From Viola odorata (taxonomy: Eukaryota > Streptophyta > Magnoliopsida > Malpighiales > Violaceae), in contig OY829545.1 in assembly GCA_963691705.1 (NCBI GenBank), forward strand, positions 36,257,475 to 36,321,474: 64,000 nucleotides of DNA, given 5' to 3'. Below the pieces are notes generated by a model. That model was not told the DNA's origin, ran no database searches, and was given only the letters and a program-made list of their open reading frames with translations. Position numbers and translations under genes: made by a program. Below, one piece after another: positions 20,994 to 33,122 of this stretch; positions within the stretch are counted from its first letter, which is position 1, and the number at the start of each line of letters is the position of its first letter.

Positions 20994-21720
20994 TCTCCTC
21001 CCCCTTCGAGGAGATTCGTCCTCGAATCTGGAGGTGAGAACATCACGAACGCTGCAAGATGAATATTGGGCAACCACTTGCAAATCCAAAACAACATTTG
21101 GGCCGTTGGTGCGCGATGGATTTTAACCACCGACGATGCAGTGTACCTGTTACCTACACCAGCACATAGAAACAAGGAACAAGTGTACGAGTCTATGAGG
21201 GTAATCATTGGAAACTCATACTCATGCGTAATGACAAAGAATCCAGCAAAAGGACATTCGATGCGAGAGGGATTTAGAGCATGAATTGAGCCATACGATG
21301 AAGGTATGTGCGAATGTGATGGCTCCCTATGTGAAAAGGGGTCATGATAGGATGTAGCACAAACAAAACGAACATGTAACATTTTATCCAAGGCATGCGT
21401 TAGGTAAAAATGGTTACAAGAGAAAGGGTTAGAAGGTACCTTAGTGAAGGTACGTATGGCAAAGCCTTGATCAACACTTCCGTAGGGTCATCCGCCAAAG
21501 CTAGCACAAAATCAGATGTAACACTCGAAGGATATGGGTTAGTGTTAGTGAAATCCAAGTAAGGATCTGCTAAGCTCTCCATACTCCTTACGGCACATAA
21601 GCTCAATTTTTTGGGTGCCATTCGCTCACTGTTTTCACTCTCAAGCTCACTAACGTGCGTGCTGTTTTCAAAACATGTGTTTTCACTAGGTACAAGCTCA
21701 CTGTTTTCTTGTACGCTATT
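20994..21720 (-). pseudogene. Unrecognised reading region of D between protease and 3' LTR
   Basis: Occupies the place of pol. The PPT (20994-21010) encodes DSRTNLLEGGGDD, preceded by a readable stretch of about 130 residues (..DKMLHVRFVCATSYHDPF.. to ..MLFWICKWLPNIHLAAFVMF) with two hydrophobic patches. A further piece near 21400-21621 begins MAPKKLSLCAVRSMESL. I recognise no domain, and it does not resemble the E/K or J/S orphan regions. It may be a pol-replacing filler retained only because its end overlaps the PPT. Confidence 0.45.
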
Positions 21721-23940
21721 TTACTCAATCTCTCCACTTACTTTCTTCACTCCACTCCTCTCATTCTGAAATTTAAGTGTGGAAGGAAGCGCCAAGGTGG
21801 CACATGCCTTGGAGAGTTTGATTTGGTCTTTAGCTACTTCCGAAGGGGGCAAGGGCTGAATAAGAAACTTTCGGGCCAAGTGCTGGAATTTGTATGTGTT
21901 GTGGAAACCATCGTGGACAGCCCTCTTGTCATATTGCCATGGTCTTCCTAGAAGAAAATGACCAAAATGCATTGCTGTCACATCACAAGTTCGCTGATCC
22001 ACATACTCACCAATTGCGAAGTGAATGATCACTTGCTTAGTTACCTTAACGGAGCTGCCGTCATTAAACCAATTGAGCACATAGGGTTTAGGATGTTTTG
22101 TGGTTTCTAAACCCAAGGAATGGACTAGCAGCGCACTAGCTACATCGGTGCAACTCCCATTGTCAACCAGAATTGAGATCACCATGTCATTAGCCATACC
22201 GCGGGTGAGAAATAGATTGACTCTTTGATCAAGTGCCTTGTCATCTATTCTAGCCCTCATGGTCAAGCTGCGCCTAACTACTAAGCATTGAGGGACTTCC
22301 ACACACGTGTAATCCCCCACATCTTCATCCGAATCAGTAGCGCACGCGGTGGCTGTTTTTGGTGTCAATTCGGCCTCTTCATCATCACTAACGACCTCTC
22401 CACTATCTCGTAAGAGCATGATTCTACTGTTAGGGCATTCAGCCCTCATATGGCCTTTCCCTCCACATTTGAAGCACTCAATACTCCTATGTGGAGTCCT
22501 ACCATTGGGGTTGGTGTTTGGGGTAGTGTTTGGTTTAGAGGCAAAGGCTGGCTGCTTAGTTTCTAGGGTATTTTTGGGTGGAGGAGTTGCTGTTTTCCAA
22601 GACGGGGTAGAAGATGCATTGAAAGGAGGTCTCGGTTTAGCGCTTACTTGTTTCTCAATCTTTAGGGCTAATTGAAACATGTCTTCCAAGTTGTCATAAC
22701 GGTGGAAGTCAAGCTGATATGAGATGTCCTTGTGTAAGCCGACCATAAAATGTGCCATAGTGGCTTCCTCACTTTCATTCGTGCGGGCCCTCATCAAACA
22801 AGTCAGCATCTCGTGATAGTAATCACTCACGCTACGGGGGCCTTGATACAAACGCTGGAGGCGCTGGTGCAATTCACGGATGTAGTGTGTAGGCACAAAC
22901 CGACGCCTCATCGCAACTCTCAATTCTTCCCAAGTCGCAATAGGCGGTCTGTCTTCGACTCTTTGTGTCTCACAAAGGCGATCCCACCATTGTATGGCTA
23001 AACCCGTGAACTCGACAATAGCTAACTTCACTTTCTTTGTCTCAGAATAATTGTAACATGCAAACAGCCTAGTCACCTTGTTTTCCCACTCATGGAAAGC
23101 ATCCGGATCATCCTTTCCTTCGAAAGTAGGAATGGACACCTTGATACTCGAGAGGTTGGTATCCACTCTCTCCTCATTGTTCCGATTACCACGCTGCTCA
23201 TATAACTCATCATGATCAAACCGACGAGCATTGTTGGCGTGCTCATAGTGAGGAGGATGCAGAGGTCTAGCTATGTCGTAGTGTGGTGGGATGTAAGCAT
23301 TGGCTCGGTGTAGAGGGACGACTAGGTGGTTTGCTATTTGATTTTGGGTGGGGGGTTGTGGCTGTCTAGGTGTCATATGGGGGTTATGTGGGATGTACAG
23401 CTTGTAAGTGAGGTTGGGTAGGGTCTCGGTGAAAGACCACGCCATGGCTGTCCACCAAAAATTGGCTACGGTTGTGCTCAAGTGTGGGTGGTGCGCTATG
23501 GTGTGAAAGGTTGCCTAGAACCTCGTCTTCTTGACTATGGTGGCTGGCGGCTCTAGTGCTATCCATGTGATCATGTGCTTGAGGCATTGCATAATAATCC
23601 ATGCTCGAGGGGTCATTTGGGCGTGTGGTTTGTTGGAAATGAGTGGCTGGTTGGATATTTGTGGCTGGTGGATAATTTGGAGGTGGGTAATATGCGGCTG
23701 GTTGGAAAAATGAGGTGTGTAGTGTGGGATGATTTGTGGAGGGGGTGGGGGTGGGGGTGGGAATGGTGGTGTGGGCACTTTCGTTGCCAAGTTGGCCACG
23801 GTAGCCATGAGGTCCTTCATTTGAGATTTCATTTCAGCCATTTCGACTGAGAATGAAGCCATTGCTGGATTGAGAGTGGAGGAGTCCTCCGATCCAGCAC
23901 CCGTAGGTAAGTCACCCGAAGGTGCGTCTAGGTGAGACAT
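21721..23940 (-). pseudogene. Gag and protease of D
   Basis: ATG at 23938-23940 (MSHLDAPSGD) lies 11 bases after an acceptor-like TTTTGCAG. N-terminal helix PAMASFSVEMAEMKSQMKDL, Pro/Gln/His-rich spacer, a frameshift near 23500, then the gag domain (IPTFEGKDDPDAFHEWENKV, IQWWDRLC, RRFVPTHYIRELHQRLQ, DYYHEML), an intact zinc knuckle CFKCGGKGHMRAEC, and a DNGS protease (ILVDNGSCTDVAS, LLGRPWQYD). The frame ends with a stop after VKKVSGEIE. Length and order match the gag-protease half of E2, but no RT follows. It could supply particles, or simply compete for them, in trans. Confidence 0.88.
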
Positions 23941-25370
23941 AGGACAAGTACCTGCAAAAGGAAACAAACACAATTGATATATAATAAAAATTGGTTAGTC
24001 CCTCCCTTACGTGTTTCCCACGTGTATCACACTACACTCTAATATTCTCACAATCCTCACACGCACTCTTATCTTTACTAAGGCCAACGCTTAAGCTAAC
24101 AATGACTCTAAGTCAAAAGAAAGCACGCGGACAGCAAAGACAACAAGGGTTGGAAGGAAAGGTGAGGAAAACCTAGCTAATGTTCAAGAAGAAATAGCTT
24201 GATTTGAACACTAGGAAGGCTTGGAATAGAAATGTGATGTAGAATCAAGAAAGAAAAACCAAGGACACAAATAAAAGCTAGCTCAAAAAGAAGATGGAAA
24301 TGGAAGGGAAGAGATGGAGTTTAAAATCAGTAGCTTGCTCCAATGTTTAAGTCAATGCAAAAATTGTCAAAAGTGCACCTAGATGTACGACCACACTTCT
24401 AATGCCAACATACACTAGTCTCTTGCTTTGACTCACTTGTTATCTCTTTTCTTTTCTTTTTGATTTGAGGGATTCAATTTACTCTTTTTCCCTTCTTTTA
24501 CTTTCTGTTTTTGCTTCTTTTTTTTTTTTTTTTTTTTTGTGTAAGTGCAAGAGAGCTCAAGGAGTGTATGACAAGGATTTTAATTTTTAGAAGTGAATGA
24601 CAAGTAGTAGAAAAATAAAAATTATTTTTCACTAAATGCCGAAAATATTTTTGCTAACGTGCACCTGAATTTTTTTTCGCTAAAATCAGCCACTAATTTG
24701 CACTAAAAATGCACCAACATTTTGCTAAAATGCACCAATATTTTTTCTAATGTCCACCGAAACTTGTCACTAACATGCACCACAATTTTCACTAAAGTGC
24801 ACCAAAATGTGTGACAAGGAGTTTAGGCAAATCAGATTGTATGACAAGCAAAATGGAGAGCTAAGTTAGCTGACCTAGGGCCGGCTGTGAACAAGTGGAG
24901 TGTGGAGCAATTTTCAAATACTTGGCTGAAAATAGAGTGATGTGGCCGGCTGTGAAGAGAGTATCAATTTTGGACCAGTTAGCTACCAAACAAATTAAGT
25001 CCACATGGCTCTCATGGCCACCTTAGGATGCTCCAAGATATTCAGCAGCAAATAATATGAAGAAGATGAAGATTTAGGTCATAAATAGAACTAAAAACAC
25101 TAAACAATTCAGCCAAAGTGTTTTTGCAAGATCAAATCACTAGAAACGAAATTTCTGACCTAAAACCCGAAATTGCTTGGAATGAAAAAGTATGGCAGCT
25201 GATGGTAGGAAACAATGTTTCCACCATAGATATTGAAGGAGAGTATGTTTGAACTGTGGAAATGACAAGAAAATGGTGCTTTTCAATATAGAGGAACGGC
25301 AATGAAAAATCAGCAAGGGAATTTTTTTTTTTCAACCAACCTAGAGAACGATTGGCGCTCCGCTACCACT
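23941..25370 (-). other. Leader of D with PBS (25357-25368)
   Basis: PBS TGGTAGCGGAGC on the minus strand. A weak donor-like GGTTG|GTTGAA lies at 25336; the 3' end has GGACTAACC, a T-rich run and TTTTGCAG (23952). The interior carries 'CTAAAATGCACCA' repeats (about 24640-24815) and T homopolymers. No coding sequence. Confidence 0.6.
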
Positions 25371-26113
25371 TGATATGGTTCAGCTTCTGTTTGGGGAGAA
25401 GGAGACCGAATTTGATGAAGGAGCCGGATCTAGTTCCCTTATGAGAGGTTGGCAGCTTGCTTGGATGTTCGGATGGAGGTATTTGTAGGTGTTTTAATGG
25501 AGATTTCAGTGCAGCGGAATAATGGAGTGATGAGTAGAGATGTATTGAAGGAGTACATGTATATAACTTGCAAATAGAGAAAACCCTATTTGCAACAAGG
25601 CAAAGCAACCCTTCTATGAAACTTACAAGGATCTCTTGACAAAATTCGACCCTCTCACTAACTAGAGTGAGCAACCCGGCTTGATGAACAAGAAGAGAGT
25701 AGCTGCTGGTTTTAGGAACCCTAGACTAGACCTAAAATAAACCCTAAATTAACTTAAACTAATTGGCCTTAGAAATATTCACTCAAAACAAAGACCAGCC
25801 ATAAAAGAGGCTATACCCTACTATTTATAGCTGAAACTTATTACATTAAAACACCTAAATTACCCTTGGACAAAGGGGTGGGCTGCTGGGCTTGGAAGGT
25901 GGGCTTTGTGGCCGGCCTCTTGGTGAGCGCAAGGCTTGGAGGCAAGGCCTTGCGTGTGCTGCTCGCTCCTTGCTTGGCCTTCAGCGCACCTTGTTGTTTG
26001 GCCAAGGCCGAGGCCTTTCTTCAAGGACGACGCAGGCTAGATGGGTGGTGCGGGTTAGCCGAAGGTTGTCACGGTTTGCTAGGGTTGGCGCGGCAATGTT
26101 CATGGTGTGCGCG
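25371..26113 (-). repeat. 5' LTR of D, internal-side part
   Basis: Near-identical to 20206-20950. It is cut at GCGCG (26109-26113) by element E; the missing 44 bases lie at 35066-35109 after the second GCGCG (35061-35065). Confidence 0.93.
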
Positions 26114-27439
26114 TGATGTGGTTCCTAATTCGGAAACCTTCCAATTGTTGGATCGTTGCTCAGCGACAAGGATTTGAATGCGGAAAACTAACTCGTCGGA
26201 AACTCCAACCCTCCTAAGTGCAATACCTAGGCAACCTGGACGAAATCCTTCAAGGATCTTCAATAGAACTCTGACCCTCCTAGGTGCAATACCTAGACAA
26301 CCCAGACGAAACTAAGGAATGGAGTGATAACTTCGTGTTTTACTTGAGGCTAGATGCGGCTTATCAAACCGGATATAGAACAAGGATCTTGAAGATCAAA
26401 AGAAGAAGACTCTTCTGTGTTTTTAATAAACTGAACTGAACTGATTTATTAAGCCAAATGGCTGCCTTTAAATAGGCAAAAACAAATACAAGTTTACTAA
26501 GACTAGAACTCCTATTTTAACTAGAACTCCTAAGTAACTTCGAAATAGAACTTCTACTAGTCTAATAACTGTAAAAACTAATTAATAAATACAAATAAAG
26601 CCTTATAGAACATCCTAGAAGCATTCGCATCATCAGGCCATGGTTTGGGCCGAATTCTCCAAGTCGCGGTCTGTTCGCGTTCACACTGCGCGCCAAAATG
26701 TCTCACCGGGCTATCTTTTGATTGACTCGTCCGATTGGGCTGAAACTTGTCCCATTCGAAAGATAACACCTGAAAATAGTGGACAAGGCCCTCTCTCCCT
26801 GGTCCAGGCCTGACGGGTCTGAATAATTGTCGTTGGTGTTGACAGACGCGTTTTGAAGTCCTCATCCGCGTAGGATTGCCATCAGTGAAAATGTCTCGAT
26901 CCATAACAAATAAACGGCTAGTCCGTTTGACCTGAAAATTTGACACAATAAAGAAGACATCCTGAGGTTTCATAATTGATATAGATCTCACGATTCTGAT
27001 TTCTGATGATCTAGATATGGTCCGACGAAGTTGTCCGTCACGTTTGCGCTTAGGCCACTTGTGAATGCAAAAGTAGCAACGGGCCATCTTGCAAACCGCT
27101 CGTCCAAATGTCCTCAAACTTGGCAGAGGCTCTCCTAAGATCCCAATCGGTCTTGTATTTATCTTGCAACCTGATTTGGAATCTTTCTTCCATGAATTGG
27201 CTCGTGTAGATGTGCAACCTTGCACAATGCGCCTCCAAGCCAACTTCCATGTCTTCCTTCGCCTAAGGACTTGATCCAGCAACGTTCCTTGCCCTATCTC
27301 CATGTCTAGAGGTTGTATTAACCTCTCTGAAAGCTTTGCAATGTCTTGGGCTCGACGCTTTGGGTTGATTGGCTTTAGTCGCAAGGCGTGTGCGCGTTGT
27401 GCGTGCGCTAGGGCTAGTCTCGGGGCTAGGATCGTATCA
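26114..27439 (-). repeat. 3' LTR of E
   Basis: A 1326-bp LTR, TGATGTGG...GGATCGTATCA. The right 200 bases recur at 34861-35060. A TTTAAATAGG-like promoter element is on the minus strand near 26465. The beginning (minus strand) codes for the polyprotein tail after SRANLFEEGGDDTI. Confidence 0.85.
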
Positions 27440-28849
27440 TCCCCTCCCTCTTCAAAAAGATTCGCCCTCGAATCTACATCTAGACCTGCACCACAATACC
27501 TTAAGTTAGTAATATCAAAGTAAGCACACAACGAACCATACCAACCTCTCAATTTCAACTTGGCGGTTATGTCTTTGAATATGACAATGCATCGAATAAG
27601 ACCATTGCCCCAAGTGATCTTCTTCACTTGAACTTGGATTGGGACCCATCCTTGGCGTAAGCACTGCCACATCCAAGTTCATAAATTGAAGGATTCGCTC
27701 ATCCTTCCTTGATATCTCAAAATTGCCATCTTGACATGCAAACGCATACGGTAGCGCTTGGTTTGTCCATGGGCTGTCCGCATCATCTCAATTTCCTTGC
27801 TGCCATCTATACTAAATAATAAACTCAAGAGCAGCAACATTAAATTGAATAATGTCATTCCAATCATACCACAACAACTCATTAAACGACTCTCAAACGC
27901 ATCATATTCATTAAAATTTCGCAAAAGGTCATGTGACCTAAATAAGCGATTGCGCTTGAATAGAATTCCCTCAAGTCCAGTTGACTTACTCACAAATTTA
28001 ACATTAAATTCACACATGGCAGAATGATTATGTAATGTAAATACATGTGAAAATTCAATCAATTTGGTGTTAGGGAAAACATGATGCACATCTCTCGACC
28101 TAGTCCAAATGTCAAAACGTTTGTGCTTTCTCAAGTAGTTTTCAACTACATATGACTTGGCCTTCGGCTCTCGCATATAACCATCATTAATTAAAATAGT
28201 TTTAAGACCAGAATCAAAATAATTAATGAGGTTAACATGCTCACACAAATCAGACTTAAGGATGGAAAGATATACCATACCGTTACGGCTAGGGTTAGCC
28301 AAACTAGGCACCATGGATGATTCACACTCCCTAAGTTCTCTTGGCACTTTTGAATGAGACTTCTCTTCTGCCAACAACCTTCTCTTTATCTGCAAATTAG
28401 GAGAAACAGTAATAGAAGAGAAAACAAACGAGTTAAGGTTAGAAAAATCTAGACGCAATGGCCAAAAATTCAGTTTTTGGTGGCTTGCGCCAAAATAGAT
28501 TTTTCGCTCACAAAATGCTTTTCTCTCTTGTTCTCTCTTGGCGTAAACACTCATCTCTCCTTTTTCAAAGACGCCACTCTCTGCATGCTCTTTATTTTCA
28601 TGCAAGTGTTTTGAACTCTCACTCTTTTCATCTCTTTTCCCATGCTCACTCTTTTCATGGGGGCTGTTTTGCTTTTTTTCTTTTAAGGCTTCCAATTCTT
28701 TTAAGCCTTTCTCTTTTCTTTCTTTTTGAAAGTCCGAACATGACTTGACAAGATACTCTTGATCTTTATGGACTTCCGAAGGTGACAAAGGCTTCAATAT
28801 GTGTTCTCGGTCGTCCTTGACAACCGAAAAATGATTGCTCTTGCCCTTG
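27440..28849 (-). pseudogene. Charged linker and orphan C-terminal domain of E
   Basis: Continues from the gag-like part on the other side of F. First the linker LKPLSPSEVHKDQEYL with repeats HEKSEHGKRDE and HENKEHAES, ending GEMSVYAKREQE and KIYFGASHQKLNFWPLRLDF. This is collinear with the protease-RT linker of C. Instead of RT there follow about 280 unrecognised residues: SDLCEHVNLINYF, YMREPKAKSYVVENYLRKHK, TRSRDVHHVF, CEFNVKFVSKSTG, RSHDLLRNFNEYDAF, a hydrophobic run LFNLMLLLLSLLFS, then GSKEIEMMRTAHGQ. After a stop it continues as LRGWYGSLCAYFDITNLRY and SRANLFEEGGDDTI at the PPT. The same domain is found in K. Function unknown; the hydrophobic run could be a membrane segment. Confidence 0.7.
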
Positions 28850-29668
28850 TGATAAGATCCAACCTCCTTTGTAAGGGGAGTTTGAATCTATGTTTGAAGG
28901 AGGATCTAGCTTGGAGTTGTGACACAAGGCAGATTGGAAGATGGAAGGAAATATGATGGAAGATGGAGTATAAGTGCAGCGGAAATAGATGATATGAGAA
29001 AGGATGAATGGAAAGGGTTGTGTTTGGATTGGAGTTGGATGGATTGATGATGGTACACTTGAATTGAACTCAGATTGAAAGCACAAAGAACACTTGATTA
29101 TTATTTCAGAACACACTTGAATTACAAGAAAGGAAACAATCTTAAATCACTCAAATATCACACTAGGATAAATGCCTTGGTGAAAAGGCTAGAGGAGGAT
29201 TTCTCTCTAGCTTTTCACTTGGCAATTATATCTGAAAATGAAAGCTAGCTTGATGTTCTATTTATAGAAAACAAATATAATAAAATAACACAAGTGGGAT
29301 GGAGACAGCTCGCAAGATTCCCTTGAAGCTGGTGGCAAAACGCTAGGAATCTCGTTAATCCTGGCTCGTTCAAACTGCGCGCTAAAATGTCGACGACCAT
29401 AACTTTTGATCCACCCGTCAGATTGGCCCGAAACGTGTCCCAAATGAAAGCTAACATCTTGACGTTTCCATCAAGACTTTGTTTGCTCAAATCAGACGTC
29501 ATTTGCTTTTCCATAGGATCATGATGATTGGCCCTCTTGGATGGAGCATTTGTTGCCGAGCTTTGTTCTGCGATCCCCATGCGTAGCCACTGGACAGTTG
29601 TGGCTGAGATCCCCATGCTTAGGTGGTGTTGGTACATAGAGAGAATGAGGTTAGGTGTGATCGTATCA
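28850..29668 (-). repeat. 3' LTR of F
   Basis: Starts TGATAAGATCC, ends TGATCGTATCA. Minus-strand TATAAATAG at 29258-29266. It differs from the right LTR by one A/T change near its start and one G/T change in the middle. Confidence 0.95.
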
Positions 29669-31680
29669 TCACCTCTTCCTTTGAAAGGATTCGTCCTCGA
29701 ATCCATTACATTAAATTCGTCTTCTCTCATTTGTTTGTCCATATGCTCATGATGATTTGTCCTCCTAGATGGAACTTTTGTTGACGGGACTTTATGCGAG
29801 TTGAGTAAGTTAGGCTTTGCTGGAGGCCTTGGAGTGGTGTACGGATCCTCTTGAATGTCTAGGACCCATACTTGAAGTGGGGATGTGCACGGGTCCTTTT
29901 GACGCGTCGTGATCACATCATCCTCTCCCTCTTCAAAAGGATTCGTCCTCGAATCCAGTTCTTGAAATTTGTCCTCTCCTACATGGCAAAGGGTCAAGTT
30001 AGTAAGATAGAAGGATGTATTCATGGACTCATACTTACTTGGTAGGTCAAGGATATTGGCGTGGATGAAATGGAGGGAGATTTGGCAAAGGAAAAGGATC
30101 AAGCGATCCTTACGCCCGGTGGAATAAAACNNNNNNNNNNNNNNNNNNNNNNNNNNNNNNNNNNNNNNNNNNNNNNNNNNNNNNNNNNNNNNNNNNNNNN
30201 NNNNNNNNNNNNNNNNNNNNNNNNNNNNNNNNNNNNNNNNNNNNNNNNNNNNNNNNNNNNNNNNNNNNNNNNNNNNNNNNNNNNNNNNNNNNNNNNNNNN
30301 NNNNNNNNNNNNNNNNNNNNNNNNNNNNNNCTTTTTCTCTTTATCAAGATGGATCAAGTGAAATGAGATGGCCTTGGAAGGTTTAGTAATGAAGAGATTC
30401 AGTTTAAGTACCAAAAGAGGTCTTGTTGTTTTGACTACACCTCCATTGTTGGCAATCAAGGTGATAATCGTACTTAGTATTTCGGCACGGAAATGGAAAG
30501 GAGTTTCTTCTAGGCATTTGGCCTCAATTTTGGAAAGATTGTTCAAACTCTTTGTCACCAAAGTTATGGCTGAAATTGAAAGGTCTCCTTCTTCACACCC
30601 TTCGGACCTTTCTTTTGTGTCATTCTCAAGTTCCAACAATGGATTGTTAGAATTGAGTTCAAACAAAAGGTTGTCAGAAGCTTGAAATTGATTTGGTTTA
30701 ACGGACTCACTTAACTCATTCTCAAGGGTGTGGTTGCACTCACTCTCATTGGAATGCTTGCTATTTTTATGCCGTGTATTTTTCTCATCTCTTACTTTCT
30801 TCTCTCGTTCACACTCACTCTCTTGTTGCACCTCATGTACAACCTCACAATGTTCACTCATTATTGCTGTATTTTCGGTCACACTCTCTTCAATCAAATT
30901 ATATTTTTCAGTTACAATTGGTTCAAAAGATTGAGAGGGTGGTGGCTGTTTTTGGTGAGTGCAATCTCCTTGGTGTGCTTGGCTCGGCTTGTGCTCTATG
31001 GTAATGGAAGTAGGAGCCTTCATGTTACTCAGACAACAATGGATCGAGCTACTATTTTGCTTCATCAAGAATTCTTGTTCTTCAACTGCACAAGCATGGA
31101 GCATCATGGATTGCAAGCTTGTAAACTCATAGAGTTCAAGTTGTCTTCTAATCGTTCTATTTAACCCACTTTCAAATAAATCCATGATCATGCCCTCCTC
31201 TTCTTGAAGATAAGTCTTAATGAGTAAATCAACAAACTCATGATAATATTCTATCACGGTTTTGGTTCCTTGTTGAAGGGAGGACAACTCGTCTTCTAAG
31301 AATTCTTGATAATATGATGACACAAAACATTGTCTCATGACATGTCTCATTTCAGCCCAAGTTGCAATCCTACCCCTTTCACCTTCATGGCTAGTAGAGT
31401 ACCACCGATCATAAGCAATGTCATCAAATGTCTTGTAAGCAAGTCTAATTTTCTGTTTTTCCGAAAGTTGATGACATTCAAATGTTTTTACGAGTTGATA
31501 TTCCCATTCAATAAAGTCGGCCGAAAAGGATGTTCCTTTAAAGATGGGAAGTTGAATTTGTCGATGGAGAGAAGTGGAGTTTTCTCGATGGTTGCGACCA
31601 TTAGTAGAGGGGCCACGGCCAAGGCCTTGTTCGGAGGGACCTAGGCCATAGCTTGATTGACAAGAAATATAAGAAGTCAT
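29669..31680 (-). CDS. Gag-only protein of F (contains assembly gap)
   Basis: ATG at 31678-31680 (MTSYISCQSSYGLG), five bases after an acceptor-like TTTTTGCAG. The gag domain is clear: IQLPIFKGTSFSADFIEWEY, DIAYDRWYS, MRHVMRQCFVSSYYQEF, VIEYYHEFVDLL and LMLHA-type helices. A Glu/Lys/Ser-rich spacer follows; no zinc knuckle, protease or RT is visible. After the 200-N gap the frame resumes in what looks like a vestige of the integrase C-terminus (HANILDLPSKYESMNTSFYL, compare DNAYRLDIPSSFGS in E2) and ends in DSRTNPFEEGEDD. A second copy DSRTNPFKGRGDDTI lies at the actual PPT. The frame then continues into the LTR. It is open apart from the gap, so it may be translatable. Confidence 0.8.
30131..30330. 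other. Assembly gap (200 N)
   Basis: Exactly 200 N, probably a placeholder of fixed size. It lies in the ORF of F, so the real length of that protein is unknown. Confidence 0.99.
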
Positions 31681-32292
31681 TTTACCTGCAAAAATAAACA
31701 AACTAGATGTATGTATATATGTTAGTTGAAAACAAATCACTCCCTTACGTGTTTGCTCTCGTGTTTGAAACTCTCGTAAAGATTGTCCTCACTTATACAC
31801 TCAAGCCTCACAAGATTGTTCCGTTTTCCTTTTGTCCAAATAATGTCCTCAAACAGTGTCCTCTCTGTTTGTTCAATTATAGTTTTGAGTTCATTCAAAG
31901 TTAGAAGTTCAAGGATTGAAATAGCTGAACGATAATAAGAAAAGGATGGTAGAACCAATCCTTTGGACAGAAAAGTAAAGAGGTCGGCAAAGCCTCCCTT
32001 TGAGCAAGAAAGTAAAGTACAAGAAAGTAAATTACTTGAAGTAAATTGCTGAAATTTAAATAGCTGAAAGGAAAAGACTTGAATTGTAAAGAGAGGATGG
32101 TAGAACCAATCCTAGGACAGAAAAGTAAAAAGGGCGACAAGGCCTCCCTTTGAGCTTGAAAGTAAATGACTTGAATGTAAATAACGGAATTGAAATGACT
32201 TGAATTTAAATATTGCAACCGCCCATGTAGGGGGTATAGAAATTAAAAGAACGAATAATTGAAACAACACTTGAAATTCCCACACAATTCTC

Positions 32293-32327
<35 letters not shown>

Positions 32328-33122
32328 CAATTTAGAGAACAAATGTTTCTGATTTTTGATTCAATCAAGGTTGATCTTGGAAGAATTTGTAGGGAAAGTT
32401 CTAATTTTTGGGAGAGTAATGGAAAGATGATAAGTCTTGCACATGGATGTCTTTTAGTAAAGTGGATGAGGTGTAAGAGAATATTGAGACAAGAATAAGT
32501 GGGTGTAAGAGGATGTTCTATTTTTGAACAAAAGACAAAAGGAAATGAGTTGGTAAGTAATACTTAATGGGGAAACAAGCTTTTGGCAAGGAGTGGAAGA
32601 TGAAAAGTATTGTAGCCAGATTTCTTTCTTCTTTTCATGAAAACTCAAGAACACATCAAGAGCTTGAAGAACACCAAGACTGTTCTTGCTTGAATTTTCG
32701 GACAGCTTGGTGCAGACTTTCGATTTGGAGTCAAAGAAATAGCAAATGTTGTCTAAAGATCACGAAATTTTACAGGGACACTTTTAAGACGTAGAGCTAT
32801 AACTTTTATGAAGGAACCAAAATGAAATTCGACAACGAACACAGAGTAACTCGACCACGAATATAGAACTATTTTTCTCGGATGAAAATCTGTTCAACTT
32901 TTTGTTTTGATAAGAAAGAGTACTATTTTCATAGAATTTCAGGACGACCAAAACACGAAAATTGTTAAGCACAGGACGAAGGTGTTTGAAACAAAAATTC
33001 AGATCTTTTCGAGCTGTATTACTCACAAAACGAGACAGGAATATGGTGGATTTTCTGGACAGACTCGGAAAGAAGAAAGGCAACAGAAGGCAACTCGAAG
33101 CGGCTAGAGCTCCGCTACCACT
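31681..33122 (-). other. Leader of F with PBS (33109-33120)
   Basis: PBS TGGTAGCGGAGC two bases inside the LTR. The 3' end has AACTAACAT, a T-rich tract and TTTTTGCAG (end 31686) before the gag ATG. I find no GGTTGGTAAAC donor near the PBS here. Contains a T homopolymer of about 30 bases (near 32294) and a short near-duplicate (about 31915-32090 and 32090-32200). Non-coding. Confidence 0.6.

Noticed and set aside
20690..21126. Plus-strand frames with WWCGLAGGCHGL-like sequence, repeated at 25866
   Set aside because: They lie in the D LTRs and occur twice because the LTR is duplicated; a GC-rich U3 gives chance open frames.
32294..32323. Poly-T run as the tail of a SINE or LINE
   Set aside because: It lies inside the F leader with no duplication or RNA polymerase III boxes nearby; similar T runs occur at the same place in other leaders.
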